A DNA stretch of 28,039 nucleotides from a virus, in IMG/VR virus record IMGVR_UViG_3300017970_000001, positions 1 through 28,039 of that record. One strand, written 5' to 3'. How positions within the stretch are numbered: the stretch's first letter is position 1; every line of letters begins with the position of its first letter. Made by a program: the position numbers and the translations under genes. Below the pieces are notes generated by a model. That model was not told the origin of the DNA. It made no database searches and worked only from the letters and a program-made list of their open reading frames with translations. Below are positions 1 to 5,976 of this stretch, piece after piece.

Positions 1-38
1 CCTAGTCGCGGCTCGACACGAAGCGAGCCGCGACTAGG
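1..38. repeat. Perfect 15-bp inverted repeat (hairpin) at the window edge
   Basis: Bases 1-15 (CCTAGTCGCGGCTCG) are exactly complementary to bases 24-38, with an 8-base loop. The stem cannot extend past base 1 if 28039 is joined to 1 (A opposite G). No T-run follows on the plus strand, so it is not a classical intrinsic terminator for plus-strand genes. If the molecule is circular, the hairpin covers the 3' end and the stop codon (TAG at 34-36) of the gene starting at 27939. Confidence 0.9.
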
Positions 39-59
39 GAGGGGAAAGGCAGGGAGACG

Positions 60-245
60 ATGGATCCGGACGCATGTCTCGAACGATGGGCCTTCGCCGT
101 GGCTGACGGCGATAACGACGAAGCCTCCAAAGCATGGCGTGACCTCGCCCGCTGGCTTCGTAACGGAGGCTTCGAACCTTCCGCGTGGAAGGGTCCGAAG
201 GGGGAGAAGGCACGGCACGAATTCCGATCGTGGGTGCCAGCATGA
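60..245 (+). CDS. Small hypothetical protein (61 aa)
   Basis: Unrecognised 61-residue protein, first complete gene of the long plus-strand operon. The ATG at 60 is preceded by a purine-rich Shine-Dalgarno stretch (GGCAGGGAGACG), and the stop overlaps the next start as ATGA at 242-245. The sequence is rich in Trp, Arg and Ala (motif SKAWRDLARWLRNGG) and is probably a small helical, soluble protein; no signal peptide or membrane segment is visible. The overlap with the next gene is the main evidence that it is real. Confidence 0.75.
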   Translation: MDPDACLERWAFAVADGDNDEASKAWRDLARWLRNGGFEPSAWKGPKGEKARHEFRSWVPA

Positions 246-532
246 AAAACCCCATTCTCCTCCGCCCCGAATCTTCGCCCGGCCGTTTCGAAGTGTGGGA
301 GGTTCACGCAAGCCGCAAGCCGACCCTTGAGGAGGTCCACAAGACGGCCGAAGACGCCATGCACGCCGCGCGAGCCCTCTTCGCCGAATGGGCCTCGTGC
401 TTCGTTTGCATCGACACGTGGCAAGCTGACCATGAGAGTCAGTGCTTCTACCGGGTCGAAGCGACCTACCGTCCACGATGGGCCCATACGGAAGGCCAAG
501 CACACCAACCCGAACGGGAGGACGGCGCATGA
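242..532 (+). CDS. Hypothetical protein (96 aa)
   Basis: Unrecognised protein beginning MKNPILLRPESS. An upstream ATG at 185 is in frame, but the ATGA overlap at 242 with the preceding stop is the better start and matches the habit of this operon. A predicted helix (about residues 28-48, EEVHKTAEDAMHAARALFAEW) is followed by a Cys-containing strand region (CFVCIDTW), suggesting a compact alpha/beta fold. It ends in an ATGA overlap at 529. No function can be assigned. Confidence 0.75.
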   Translation: MKNPILLRPESSPGRFEVWEVHASRKPTLEEVHKTAEDAMHAARALFAEWASCFVCIDTWQADHESQCFYRVEATYRPRWAHTEGQAHQPEREDGA

Positions 533-1020
533 AACCCACACTCACCAAGCACAAGGACCCCCGCGGACGCGTCAAGGGCCACGTCGCGACCATAGGACCC
601 ATCGCAATCGAAGGCCCCACGCCTTCGCTCGCCGCTACGAAGTGCAGCGAAGAGGTCCTAGCGGCTCTTGTGCGGCTTGACCGCGGGCCTCGCGTCCTCC
701 GCTGGAAAGGCCATGTGGTCATTGTTGCCCCAATGCTCGACGGATGGGGCTATTGGTTCGGTGGGGCCGCGGGCTCTAGCAGCGTAGGTCTTTTTCAAAC
801 CGTTCGCGGCGAGCGCGAAGACGCCGAGGACCACGCGCTCCATCATCTCGCTCAGAACCTATGGTCCCCTGAGGTGAACGACACGACGTTCCTGCTCGGG
901 CTCCCGATCAAGGTCCAGAAAGAGCTACTCGACTGGATTCGGTGGCAACGCGACTACGCGCGGCTGCGAGCGGAGGGGAAGACGGATCAGGAAGCGCATG
1001 CGGAAGCGAGGTCAGCGTGA
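529..1020 (+). CDS. Hypothetical protein (163 aa)
   Basis: Unrecognised 163-residue soluble protein. The start MKPTLTKHKDP at 529 is chosen because of the ATGA overlap; the frame is open further upstream (ATG at 442), but that would overlap the previous gene by about 90 bases. The N-terminal third is basic with a short beta-rich stretch (HVATIGPIAIEG), the middle is Gly/Trp-rich (DGWGYWFGGAAGSS), and the C-terminus is helical with many Arg and Glu (residues about 130-163). The stop overlaps the next gene as GTGA at 1017-1020. Confidence 0.75.
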   Translation: MKPTLTKHKDPRGRVKGHVATIGPIAIEGPTPSLAATKCSEEVLAALVRLDRGPRVLRWKGHVVIVAPMLDGWGYWFGGAAGSSSVGLFQTVRGEREDAEDHALHHLAQNLWSPEVNDTTFLLGLPIKVQKELLDWIRWQRDYARLRAEGKTDQEAHAEARSA

Positions 1021-1241
1021 GCACACTGACAACGGCCCAAACAAGAGATCTCAAGGTCTTTGCACGTAAGGCTTCTTGGGCAGCCGCCAAAACAGCCGCA
1101 AACCTCGAAACCAAGGGCTTCATCGAGCGTTGTGGAGGATTCAATGTGACCGTGGATCGGCCACGAAGACATGTTCGGTGGATCCCGGAGTACCGGATCA
1201 CCGAGAAAGGGCGAGAAGCGCTAGCAAGGAGGTCAGCGTGA
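1017..1241 (+). CDS. Small winged-helix-like protein (74 aa)
   Basis: Starts with GTG at 1017 inside a GTGA overlap. The 74 residues read like a winged-helix DNA-binding domain: helices around LTTAQTRDLKVFARK and SWAAAKTAANLETKGFIERCG, then a beta wing (NVTVDRPRRHVRWIPEYRIT) ending in TEKGREAL, a phrase typical of MarR/PadR-type folds. It would bind DNA as a dimer; target and role are unknown, possibly regulation of this operon. No effector domain is present. The fold call is from pattern only. Confidence 0.7.
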   Translation: MSTLTTAQTRDLKVFARKASWAAAKTAANLETKGFIERCGGFNVTVDRPRRHVRWIPEYRITEKGREALARRSA

Positions 1242-1666
1242 GAACCATGTCCTGCAATCATCACCTTGACGAAAAACGCGTTTGCTCGTGTGTCGAAACA
1301 TACCAAGCCATAGTTGCTGGAGAGAACATGCCTAAGGCAGAAGCATGGTGTGCCCTCTGCCGACTTGCTGATGCACACCCAAACCTACTCACGAGCTTCC
1401 AAAGTGACTTGCTTGTCGTAGACAGACGATTCTGCGAAGAGTGGAAGGGGCCTTTTCTCTTCGTTCTGTCGGAACTACACACAATCATCGTTCGTCCGGT
1501 CTACACGCCAGGTAACTTTCGACCTTCGACGTTCTCCACGCACATTCAGAAGGGTGACGTCATAGCGTGGTGGGACGGCGAACGTCTGCGAAAAGTTACT
1601 CTCGAGAAGGGACTAGAACTGTGGAGAGATGAGCTCGAAAAAGAGCGCCGCGAGGGGTCGGCATGA
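1238..1666 (+). CDS. Hypothetical protein with N-terminal Cys cluster (142 aa)
   Basis: GTG start at 1238 in a GTGA overlap; the same 14-base junction (GAGGTCAGCGTGAG) precedes the start of the previous gene. An in-frame ATG lies three codons later. The N-terminus carries Cys/His pairs (CNHHLDEKRVCSC, then CALC) that could bind zinc. The C-terminal half has Trp-rich segments (DVIAWWDGERLRKV) and a charged helix (ELWRDELEKERREG). Base composition is slightly more AT-rich than its neighbours. No family recognised. Confidence 0.72.
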   Translation: MRTMSCNHHLDEKRVCSCVETYQAIVAGENMPKAEAWCALCRLADAHPNLLTSFQSDLLVVDRRFCEEWKGPFLFVLSELHTIIVRPVYTPGNFRPSTFSTHIQKGDVIAWWDGERLRKVTLEKGLELWRDELEKERREGSA

Positions 1667-1923
1667 GAGCCTTCGCTTCGTGGTCCGATGTTATCCGAGC
1701 GGCGAGAGCAGGACAGACCCTGTACTACCGCGCGCCGCTCGACATAACCGCTGTACCTTTTCGCCCGCGTCTTACCGCCTATCCAAGCGAAAACGTCTAC
1801 GTGATCTACGGTAGACGCCTTCGACTTTACCCACCGGGTTGTATCGGTCGCGGGAAACAACGCATGACGGATCCTTTTATGGCTGACGCGTGTCACCTAA
1901 ATCGATTCTTTGAGCAGACATGA
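1663..1923 (+). CDS. Hypothetical protein (86 aa)
   Basis: Small basic protein starting MRAFASWSDVIRAARAG in an ATGA overlap with the gene before it. A helix is followed by alternating hydrophobic/Tyr-rich strands (TLYYRAPLDITAVPF, VYVIYGRRLRLYPPG), suggesting a small beta-barrel or alpha+beta domain of the type common among uncharacterised phage proteins. Its stop overlaps the ATG at 1920. No function is inferred. Confidence 0.72.
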   Translation: MRAFASWSDVIRAARAGQTLYYRAPLDITAVPFRPRLTAYPSENVYVIYGRRLRLYPPGCIGRGKQRMTDPFMADACHLNRFFEQT

Positions 1924-2090
1924 AGTCTCGTCGCGCTGGCACCCCTCTCCGTCGACGCACGAGCGCTCGTCCCCTGCCGCTCGCGCGTCGACTGAGGAGG
2001 GTTCAGGCTCAAGCGGGCCCAAGCAACCGAGTAGCTACCGGAAGCGCAAGCACGTGGGATCAAAGAACGCGAAAGGCTAGTCCTGCCTGA
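1920..2090 (+). CDS. Very basic mini-protein (56 aa)
   Basis: A 56-codon frame starting MKSRRAGTPLRRRTS in an ATGA overlap (1920-1923). It is extremely Arg-rich, with an N-terminus resembling the Arg/Thr/Pro-rich leaders of some phage NinG/HNH-type proteins, but no nuclease domain follows. Another frame over 2025-2079 reads KQPSSYRKRKHVGSKNAKG then stops, so a frameshift is possible. It could bind nucleic acid through charge. Confidence is limited because the evidence is the start overlap and composition only. Confidence 0.5.
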   Translation: MKSRRAGTPLRRRTSARPLPLARRLRRVQAQAGPSNRVATGSASTWDQRTRKASPA

Positions 2091-2119
2091 ACTCTTCTCT
2101 TTTTGCAGGGAGACACGCC

Positions 2120-2308
2120 ATGCTCACCAAAGACGAGATATTGCTGATCCTGAATCGTATTGGCGAAGAAACGATTGTTGCTCCATCCTCAAAATTCCCG
2201 TACCGCGTAAGCTCTGCAAACAGCAGAGGCTACTCTGCTGATCGAACCATCGGAGCGCTTCAAGCAAAATTATCCATCATGCTGGAATTGGCTGGGAGGG
2301 CGCCATGA
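2120..2308 (+). CDS. Small hypothetical protein (62 aa)
   Basis: Unrecognised protein starting MLTKDEILLILNRIGEET. It has its own ribosome binding site (GCAGGGAGAC, 2107-2116), needed because the previous frame stops 29 bases upstream. It ends in an ATGA overlap with the DUF2786 gene. Predicted N-terminal helix, Ser/Tyr-rich middle, C-terminal helix (IGALQAKLSIMLELAG). The region is less GC-rich than its neighbours. The tight coupling suggests it works with, or at the same time as, the next gene. Confidence 0.72.
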   Translation: MLTKDEILLILNRIGEETIVAPSSKFPYRVSSANSRGYSADRTIGALQAKLSIMLELAGRAP

Positions 2309-3048
2309 CCAATATCATCGATAAGGTGCAGAAGCTCCTCCGGCTCTCTCGATCGAGCAACATTCATGAAGCCGCCGCGGCAGCCGCTGCGGCCGATCGA
2401 CTGATCCAGGAGCATGGCCTACAGCAAGCTCAATTCGAAGCCGATGGAACCGAACCGGCTGAAAAACCCGCTGAGGATACATCTCCTCTTACGTCGTGGC
2501 ATCGCCTCCCTACGTGGCGGAAGATTCTAACCTCAGGGCTCGTGCGGCACTACTCGTGCGCCGGATTCCTAACGTGGTCTTTGGGCCAGGGCGGTTACGT
2601 CTACAAGGTCGTCGGTCGTCCATCCGACGTCGCGAGCGTTCGCTACATGCTCGGCTGGCTCACGGTCGAGATCGAACGTCTAGCGCAACTCAACAAAGGT
2701 CAAGGAAAGGCCTTCCTCGATTCCTTCAAGCGCGGCGCGGTTAACGGGGTGATGTCGAAGTTGACCGAGAGCAAAGAAGCCCAGCGGGCGCAAGTCAAGG
2801 TCGTATCTGCGATCAAACCCGAAGTCTCGGCCGCGCTCGCGATCTACGATCGGCGAAAGGACGACGCGAAAGCGGAGCTTCACCGTCTCTACCCCGACGT
2901 CGCTGAACGCGAGAAACGTCGACGCGGCGGAGGTCACTACGCGGGCCCGAGTCGCTACGACGCCTACTCCGAAGGGCAGAGAGCGGGACGGAACATCCAC
3001 GTCGGTTCCGCGCTAGGTGGCGGTACTACGAAAGGAGCTCTCCCATGA
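2305..3048 (+). CDS. DUF2786-domain phage protein (247 aa)
   Basis: The N-terminus (residues about 4-42: IIDKVQKLLRLSRSSN..HEAAAAAAAADRLIQEHGL) matches the DUF2786 signature, a small helical domain common in phages and mobile elements. Residues about 60-160 form the usual accompanying region (WRKILTSGLVRHYSCAGF, Tyr-rich, then a helix ending in FKRGAVNGV). The C-terminus is basic and Gly-rich (GPSRYDAYSEGQRAGRNIHV), which is also usual for the family. Biochemical role unknown. ATGA overlaps link it to both neighbours; length is normal for the family. Confidence 0.9.
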   Translation: MTNIIDKVQKLLRLSRSSNIHEAAAAAAAADRLIQEHGLQQAQFEADGTEPAEKPAEDTSPLTSWHRLPTWRKILTSGLVRHYSCAGFLTWSLGQGGYVYKVVGRPSDVASVRYMLGWLTVEIERLAQLNKGQGKAFLDSFKRGAVNGVMSKLTESKEAQRAQVKVVSAIKPEVSAALAIYDRRKDDAKAELHRLYPDVAEREKRRRGGGHYAGPSRYDAYSEGQRAGRNIHVGSALGGGTTKGALP

Positions 3049-3242
3049 GTCCCGGTCAGCAAACGCTAAGGCGACAAGAGCTTCTCGAAGCCCTAGAACT
3101 TCTCGAAGCCCTCCGATCCTCGTATCAAGTCGATCCGGACAATCCCGACAGCAAGGCTCTTAGTCGAGCCTGGTACGCAGCGAAGCGTGCCGCGGGCGAT
3201 GCGGCAGAAGCGTGGCTCCAAAGTTTGGAGGGATCATGGTGA
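3045..3242 (+). CDS. Small helical hypothetical protein (65 aa)
   Basis: Starts MSPGQQTLRRQELLEAL in an ATGA overlap. Residues 8-30 contain a duplicated heptad-like phrase (LLEALELLEALRSS), and the remainder (AWYAAKRAAGDAAEAWLQSLE) is another amphipathic helix, so a two-helix hairpin or small coiled coil is likely. The stop lies inside the next gene's start region (ATGGTGA). No function can be assigned. Confidence 0.72.
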   Translation: MSPGQQTLRRQELLEALELLEALRSSYQVDPDNPDSKALSRAWYAAKRAAGDAAEAWLQSLEGSW

Positions 3243-3490
3243 CCCACCACATCCACCAATGCTACGAGTACCCCTCGTGCCTCCAGACCGGGACCCATCT
3301 CTGCGCCTGCGGCGCGACGTGTGGCTACGGGGTCGAGGATGAGTGGTTGGACAGTATCAACGCGATGCCTCCCAGCGATGCTCGCGCCGTCCTACAGGCT
3401 GTAGCGAAAGCAGAAGCTCAGGAAGTAGAAGCCGCGAAAGATCTTCTCGCGGAATGGGCCAAGCAAACGAAAGCGTGGTGGGAGTTATGA
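3236..3490 (+). CDS. Cys-rich hypothetical protein, possible zinc binding (84 aa)
   Basis: Start placed at ATG 3236 (ATGGTGA overlap with the upstream stop). The first 40 residues hold six Cys and two adjacent His (MVTHHIHQCYEYPSC, LCACGATCGYG), consistent with a small zinc-binding module, followed by a long Ala/Glu-rich helix (residues about 50-84, ARAVLQAVAKAEAQEVEAAK). It may be a zinc-anchored adaptor or nucleic-acid binder; this is inference. The ATGA overlap at 3487 joins it to another Cys-rich protein. Confidence 0.7.
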   Translation: MVTHHIHQCYEYPSCLQTGTHLCACGATCGYGVEDEWLDSINAMPPSDARAVLQAVAKAEAQEVEAAKDLLAEWAKQTKAWWEL

Positions 3491-3807
3491 GCGAGTGCCT
3501 CTGGTGCGACGCTCCCACCGAGGAGAAGCTCTGCCCGGACTGCCGGAAAGTGAACGACCATCCGCCCTACCACTGCACCGTGAACCCCAAGCATCTTCCG
3601 ACGCTCGGCGACTCGTGCGCGGAGTGCTACTGGATCGCCCAAGCAAAGGCCCGGAGGGAGGCGGTGAACGCCCCCATCATCGAGGCGCTCCAGGCGATCA
3701 AAGCGCAGCACATCAAGGACTGGCACCGCCCCTGGCCGGGCATGGAGTTCGGCAAGGCGATGTTCGGCAACATGCTCAACAAGGCGATCGAGGATCTCAA
3801 GAAATGA
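3487..3807 (+). CDS. Zinc-ribbon-like protein (106 aa)
   Basis: Begins MSECLWCDAPTEEKLCPDC: two CxxC pairs (C4/C7 and C16/C19), a classic zinc-ribbon arrangement, followed by further Cys/His (YHCTVNPKH, DSCAECYW). The C-terminal half is helical (EALQAIKAQHIKDWH, FGNMLNKAIEDLKK). The start is fixed by an ATGA overlap; the frame is open upstream but would run over the previous gene. Probably a DNA- or protein-binding accessory protein; no specific family recognised. Confidence 0.75.
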   Translation: MSECLWCDAPTEEKLCPDCRKVNDHPPYHCTVNPKHLPTLGDSCAECYWIAQAKARREAVNAPIIEALQAIKAQHIKDWHRPWPGMEFGKAMFGNMLNKAIEDLKK

Positions 3808-4319
3808 TAAAATACCTCTTCCTTCTCGCCTGCGCCGCGTGCGGTGGCGCGTTTTCCGACGGCGACTCCTCTCCGGACGCCGCGCGCCGCACCGAACTCC
3901 CGGACGCGCATAACACCCACGATATGGACCACATCGACCCACGGCCGGATGCGGCTCCTGACGGTCCACGGCCGGAAGATGCCCACACACCCCCTGAGGA
4001 CGTTATGGTCCTTCCGGATCGTGTGGTTCCCCCCGACGCTTTCACCGACACGGGTTGCCCATCTTTTCCTGTGGCTACCGTAGTGTGCCCCGGTGGCATC
4101 GGCTCGACGACCCCGACCACGTATTGCGTCTACGAGTCGACCGAGGGTACGAGCATGGTCGCAACGACACCCGACATGTGTACGTGCACGTCGACGTACA
4201 CGTGCACGTGCCTCGTCGCGAGCGTCACGATTCCGTCGGACCTCTGCGCCTCGGGACAGATTTACGGAGGATGCGAGATGATCGACGGTGCGCCGCTCGT
4301 GACGTGTGAGACGCCATGA
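3804..4319 (+). CDS. Secreted lipoprotein with Pro/Asp-rich linker (171 aa)
   Basis: MIKYLFLLACAACGGAF is a short lipoprotein signal: Lys3, a hydrophobic core and a lipobox at LLAC (Cys10) or CAAC (Cys13). Next comes a disordered linker of Asp, Pro, His and Ala (PDAAPDGPRPEDAH), then a Cys-rich domain (about residues 85-171) with a CTCTSTYTCTC stretch and eleven Cys, probably disulphide-bonded. Such linkers are characteristic of Myxococcota surface lipoproteins. A phage-borne copy could be a superinfection-exclusion or host-surface factor (inference). Start and stop both sit in ATGA overlaps. Confidence 0.8.
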   Translation: MIKYLFLLACAACGGAFSDGDSSPDAARRTELPDAHNTHDMDHIDPRPDAAPDGPRPEDAHTPPEDVMVLPDRVVPPDAFTDTGCPSFPVATVVCPGGIGSTTPTTYCVYESTEGTSMVATTPDMCTCTSTYTCTCLVASVTIPSDLCASGQIYGGCEMIDGAPLVTCETP

Positions 4320-4543
4320 TGATTCCCAAACTTGGCATGTGCCTTCCTACGATAGAAGACGGGCGATACATCGGTAGCATTCAAGCCGCCGGCAACCACG
4401 AACAAGTTAGCCTGTTCCTGAACGCATCCTTCTTCGAAGGTCGATATGTAGGTCAGGGAAAGCTTCTCATTCTTGAACGTAAGTACGCAGAAATACTAAT
4501 CGCGCAAATAAAGGCTGCACTAGAAACATGTTCTTCTTCGTAA
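4316..4543 (+). CDS. Small hypothetical protein (75 aa)
   Basis: Starts MMIPKLGMCLPTIEDGRYIG in an ATGA overlap with the lipoprotein gene; either of the two Met codons could be used. The pattern is beta-rich (YIGSIQAAGNHEQVSLFLNASFF, GQGKLLILERKYAEI) with a C-terminal helix. It overlaps the next gene by 16 bases. The sequence is more AT-rich than its flanks. No family recognised. Confidence 0.7.
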   Translation: MMIPKLGMCLPTIEDGRYIGSIQAAGNHEQVSLFLNASFFEGRYVGQGKLLILERKYAEILIAQIKAALETCSSS

Positions 4544-4701
4544 AACCCGGCACCTTCGCAAAATGGGACTTCCAAGGCATCTTCCTCGGCTGGGACCATC
4601 ATCCCGTCCGCTGGCCGAAAGGGACGAAGCATTACCGCGACCCCGAAGCGCCGAACGACCTGCTGGAGGCTTCGCGCAAGGTCGGAAATATGTTGCGATG
4701 A
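4528..4701 (+). CDS. Small hypothetical protein (57 aa)
   Basis: An ATG at 4528 opens a 57-codon frame, MFFFVKPGTFAKWDFQGIFLGWDHHPVRWPKGTKHY and on, that ends exactly in an ATGA overlap with the next gene at 4698-4701. It is rich in aromatic residues (five Phe and four Trp in all, most in the first 30 residues), with a charged helical tail. Without it there would be an unexplained 154-base gap in a gap-free operon. Function unknown; a small beta-rich fold is a guess. Confidence 0.65.
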   Translation: MFFFVKPGTFAKWDFQGIFLGWDHHPVRWPKGTKHYRDPEAPNDLLEASRKVGNMLR

Positions 4702-4970
4702 TCTTCGACAAGCCCCATCGCGGCGGGCGTATCTTCGACCCGAATCTCATCCCAGGGTGGCCTCACAAGCCGCCTTCGCCGGTGAAGCTCGCGCTTCAGA
4801 CGCGAGATTATCCCTGTGGACTACCTCGAACGGGCCCCTCCAAACACCTTTTTCGTGACCTCGCCCGCGTCTTCGCTCGCGATGCCGCCCGCGAGCGCGA
4901 CGAGAAGGAGTCGGCGAGACTGCATACGATCAGTTTGATGCTCGTATACCGAGCGGAAGGAACACCATGA
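4698..4970 (+). CDS. Hypothetical protein (90 aa)
   Basis: Start at ATG 4698 (ATGA overlap); the longer frame from 4563 is rejected because it would lie over the preceding gene. The N-terminal half is Pro/Gly-rich (MIFDKPHRGGRIFDPNLIPG), and the C-terminal half is a charged helix (DLARVFARDAARERDEKES) followed by a hydrophobic stretch (TISLMLVYRAEG). It ends in another ATGA overlap. No family recognised. Confidence 0.7.
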   Translation: MIFDKPHRGGRIFDPNLIPGWPHKPPSPVKLALQTRDYPCGLPRTGPSKHLFRDLARVFARDAARERDEKESARLHTISLMLVYRAEGTP

Positions 4971-5260
4971 CCAAGCCCCCCGATAGCGCAGCACGACTCA
5001 CCGAAGAACCTGAAAATGATCAGGAGGACGAGGCTACAGAAGCAGCCTCCGAGCTAATCGACTCTTGGGAGTCCGACAACGAAGAAGTGCTCTTCGAGCT
5101 CCACGCCGTGGCGACCGAGCCGCCGCACTTCGAGGTCTTGGCCATTAATGGTCCCGACGACCCCGAGGACGACGACCCGACCGTCTGTCTTGCGTGGAGT
5201 AAGGAAGACCTCGATGACGTTATCGCGATCTTGCAGGAAATCCGAGGGAGGATGACATGA
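4967..5260 (+). CDS. Very acidic hypothetical protein (97 aa)
   Basis: Starts MTKPPDSAARLTEEPE in an ATGA overlap. About one third of residues are Asp or Glu, concentrated in residues 12-45 and in a DDPEDDDPTVC stretch; the rest forms a strand-rich middle (VLFELHAVATEPPHFEVLAI) and a terminal helix (EDLDDVIAILQEIRGRM). Such acidity is often seen in DNA mimics or inhibitors of DNA-binding enzymes, but nothing here proves that. ATGA overlap at 5257 with the pentapeptide gene. Confidence 0.72.
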   Translation: MTKPPDSAARLTEEPENDQEDEATEAASELIDSWESDNEEVLFELHAVATEPPHFEVLAINGPDDPEDDDPTVCLAWSKEDLDDVIAILQEIRGRMT

Positions 5261-5976
5261 TCAAGCATCGCAGCACGGGCGCCGTTCTCTGGTCTGGCGA
5301 GGCGGACGACGTGAGGGGCGCGGTCGCCAAGGCGGTTGACGCACGCGCGTACCTCGCACGCGCGGACCTCGCAGGCGCGGACCTCGCAGGCGCGGACCTC
5401 GCAGGCGCGTACCTCGCAGGCGCGTACCTCGCAGGCGCGTACCTCGCAGACGCGAACCTCGCACGCGCGGACCTCGCACGCGCGGACCTCGCAGGCGCGT
5501 ACCTCGCAGGCGCGGACCTCGCAGGCGCGTACCTCGCAGGCGCGAACCTCGCAGACGCGAGAAATGTTCCGTCTGGCGTCGAGGAAAAGGACCCGCCCGA
5601 GCCCTACAAGCGCCTCGTCGGCAAAGAGACGCGCCTCGAGAGCGCGCGCCGCTACCGCGAGACTCACCCCGACGTCCCGGTCGTGGAAGGTCTCGACGGC
5701 AAGATGCTCGAGCGCATCGACGGCGGTCGCCTCCTCGATATGGGGAACTGGCACAACGCGTCGGGGATGAAGGGTTGCGGAACGACCCATTGCCGCGGGG
5801 GCCATGCGATCGATCTTGCTGGCCCCTCCGGCTACGAACTCGAGGCTCGGTTTGGCGTGAAGGCCGCCGCCCGGATGATCTACCGGGCGTCCACGGGACG
5901 GTCTCCGCACTTCTTCGCGAGTCAGGAGAGGGCGCTCGAAGACATTCGCCGGTGCGCCGAGGAGGAGAAAACATGA
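5257..5976 (+). CDS. Pentapeptide-repeat protein with C-terminal Cys/His domain (239 aa)
   Basis: Residues 31-100 are 14 uninterrupted A[D/Y/N]LA[G/R/D] units, the pentapeptide-repeat right-handed beta-helix. Only 14 units makes 3-4 coils. The N-terminal 30 residues form a short cap (TGAVLWSGEADDVRGAV), a common lead-in for this family. Residues about 155-239 form a separate domain with KGCGTTHCRGGHAIDLAG, then LEARFGVKAAARMIYRAS, seen downstream of such repeats in other phage proteins. Some pentapeptide proteins mimic DNA and inhibit topoisomerase; whether this one does is unknown. ATGA overlaps on both sides. Confidence 0.88.
   Translation: MIKHRSTGAVLWSGEADDVRGAVAKAVDARAYLARADLAGADLAGADLAGAYLAGAYLAGAYLADANLARADLARADLAGAYLAGADLAGAYLAGANLADARNVPSGVEEKDPPEPYKRLVGKETRLESARRYRETHPDVPVVEGLDGKMLERIDGGRLLDMGNWHNASGMKGCGTTHCRGGHAIDLAGPSGYELEARFGVKAAARMIYRASTGRSPHFFASQERALEDIRRCAEEEKT
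5347..5556 (+). repeat. 14 x 15-bp in-frame tandem repeat
   Basis: Fourteen 15-bp units of GCG-nAC-CTC-GCA-nnC. Codons 1, 3 and 4 are invariant (GCG, CTC, GCA); only the first base of codon 2 (G, T or A) and the first two bases of codon 5 (CGC, GGC, GAC) change. Synonymous positions are identical, which points to recent DNA-level expansion or homogenisation. Confidence 0.95.

Noticed and set aside
1-38. Intrinsic terminator at base 1
   Set aside because: No T-run follows on the plus strand and the sequence before base 1 is not visible, so terminator function on the minus strand cannot be judged.
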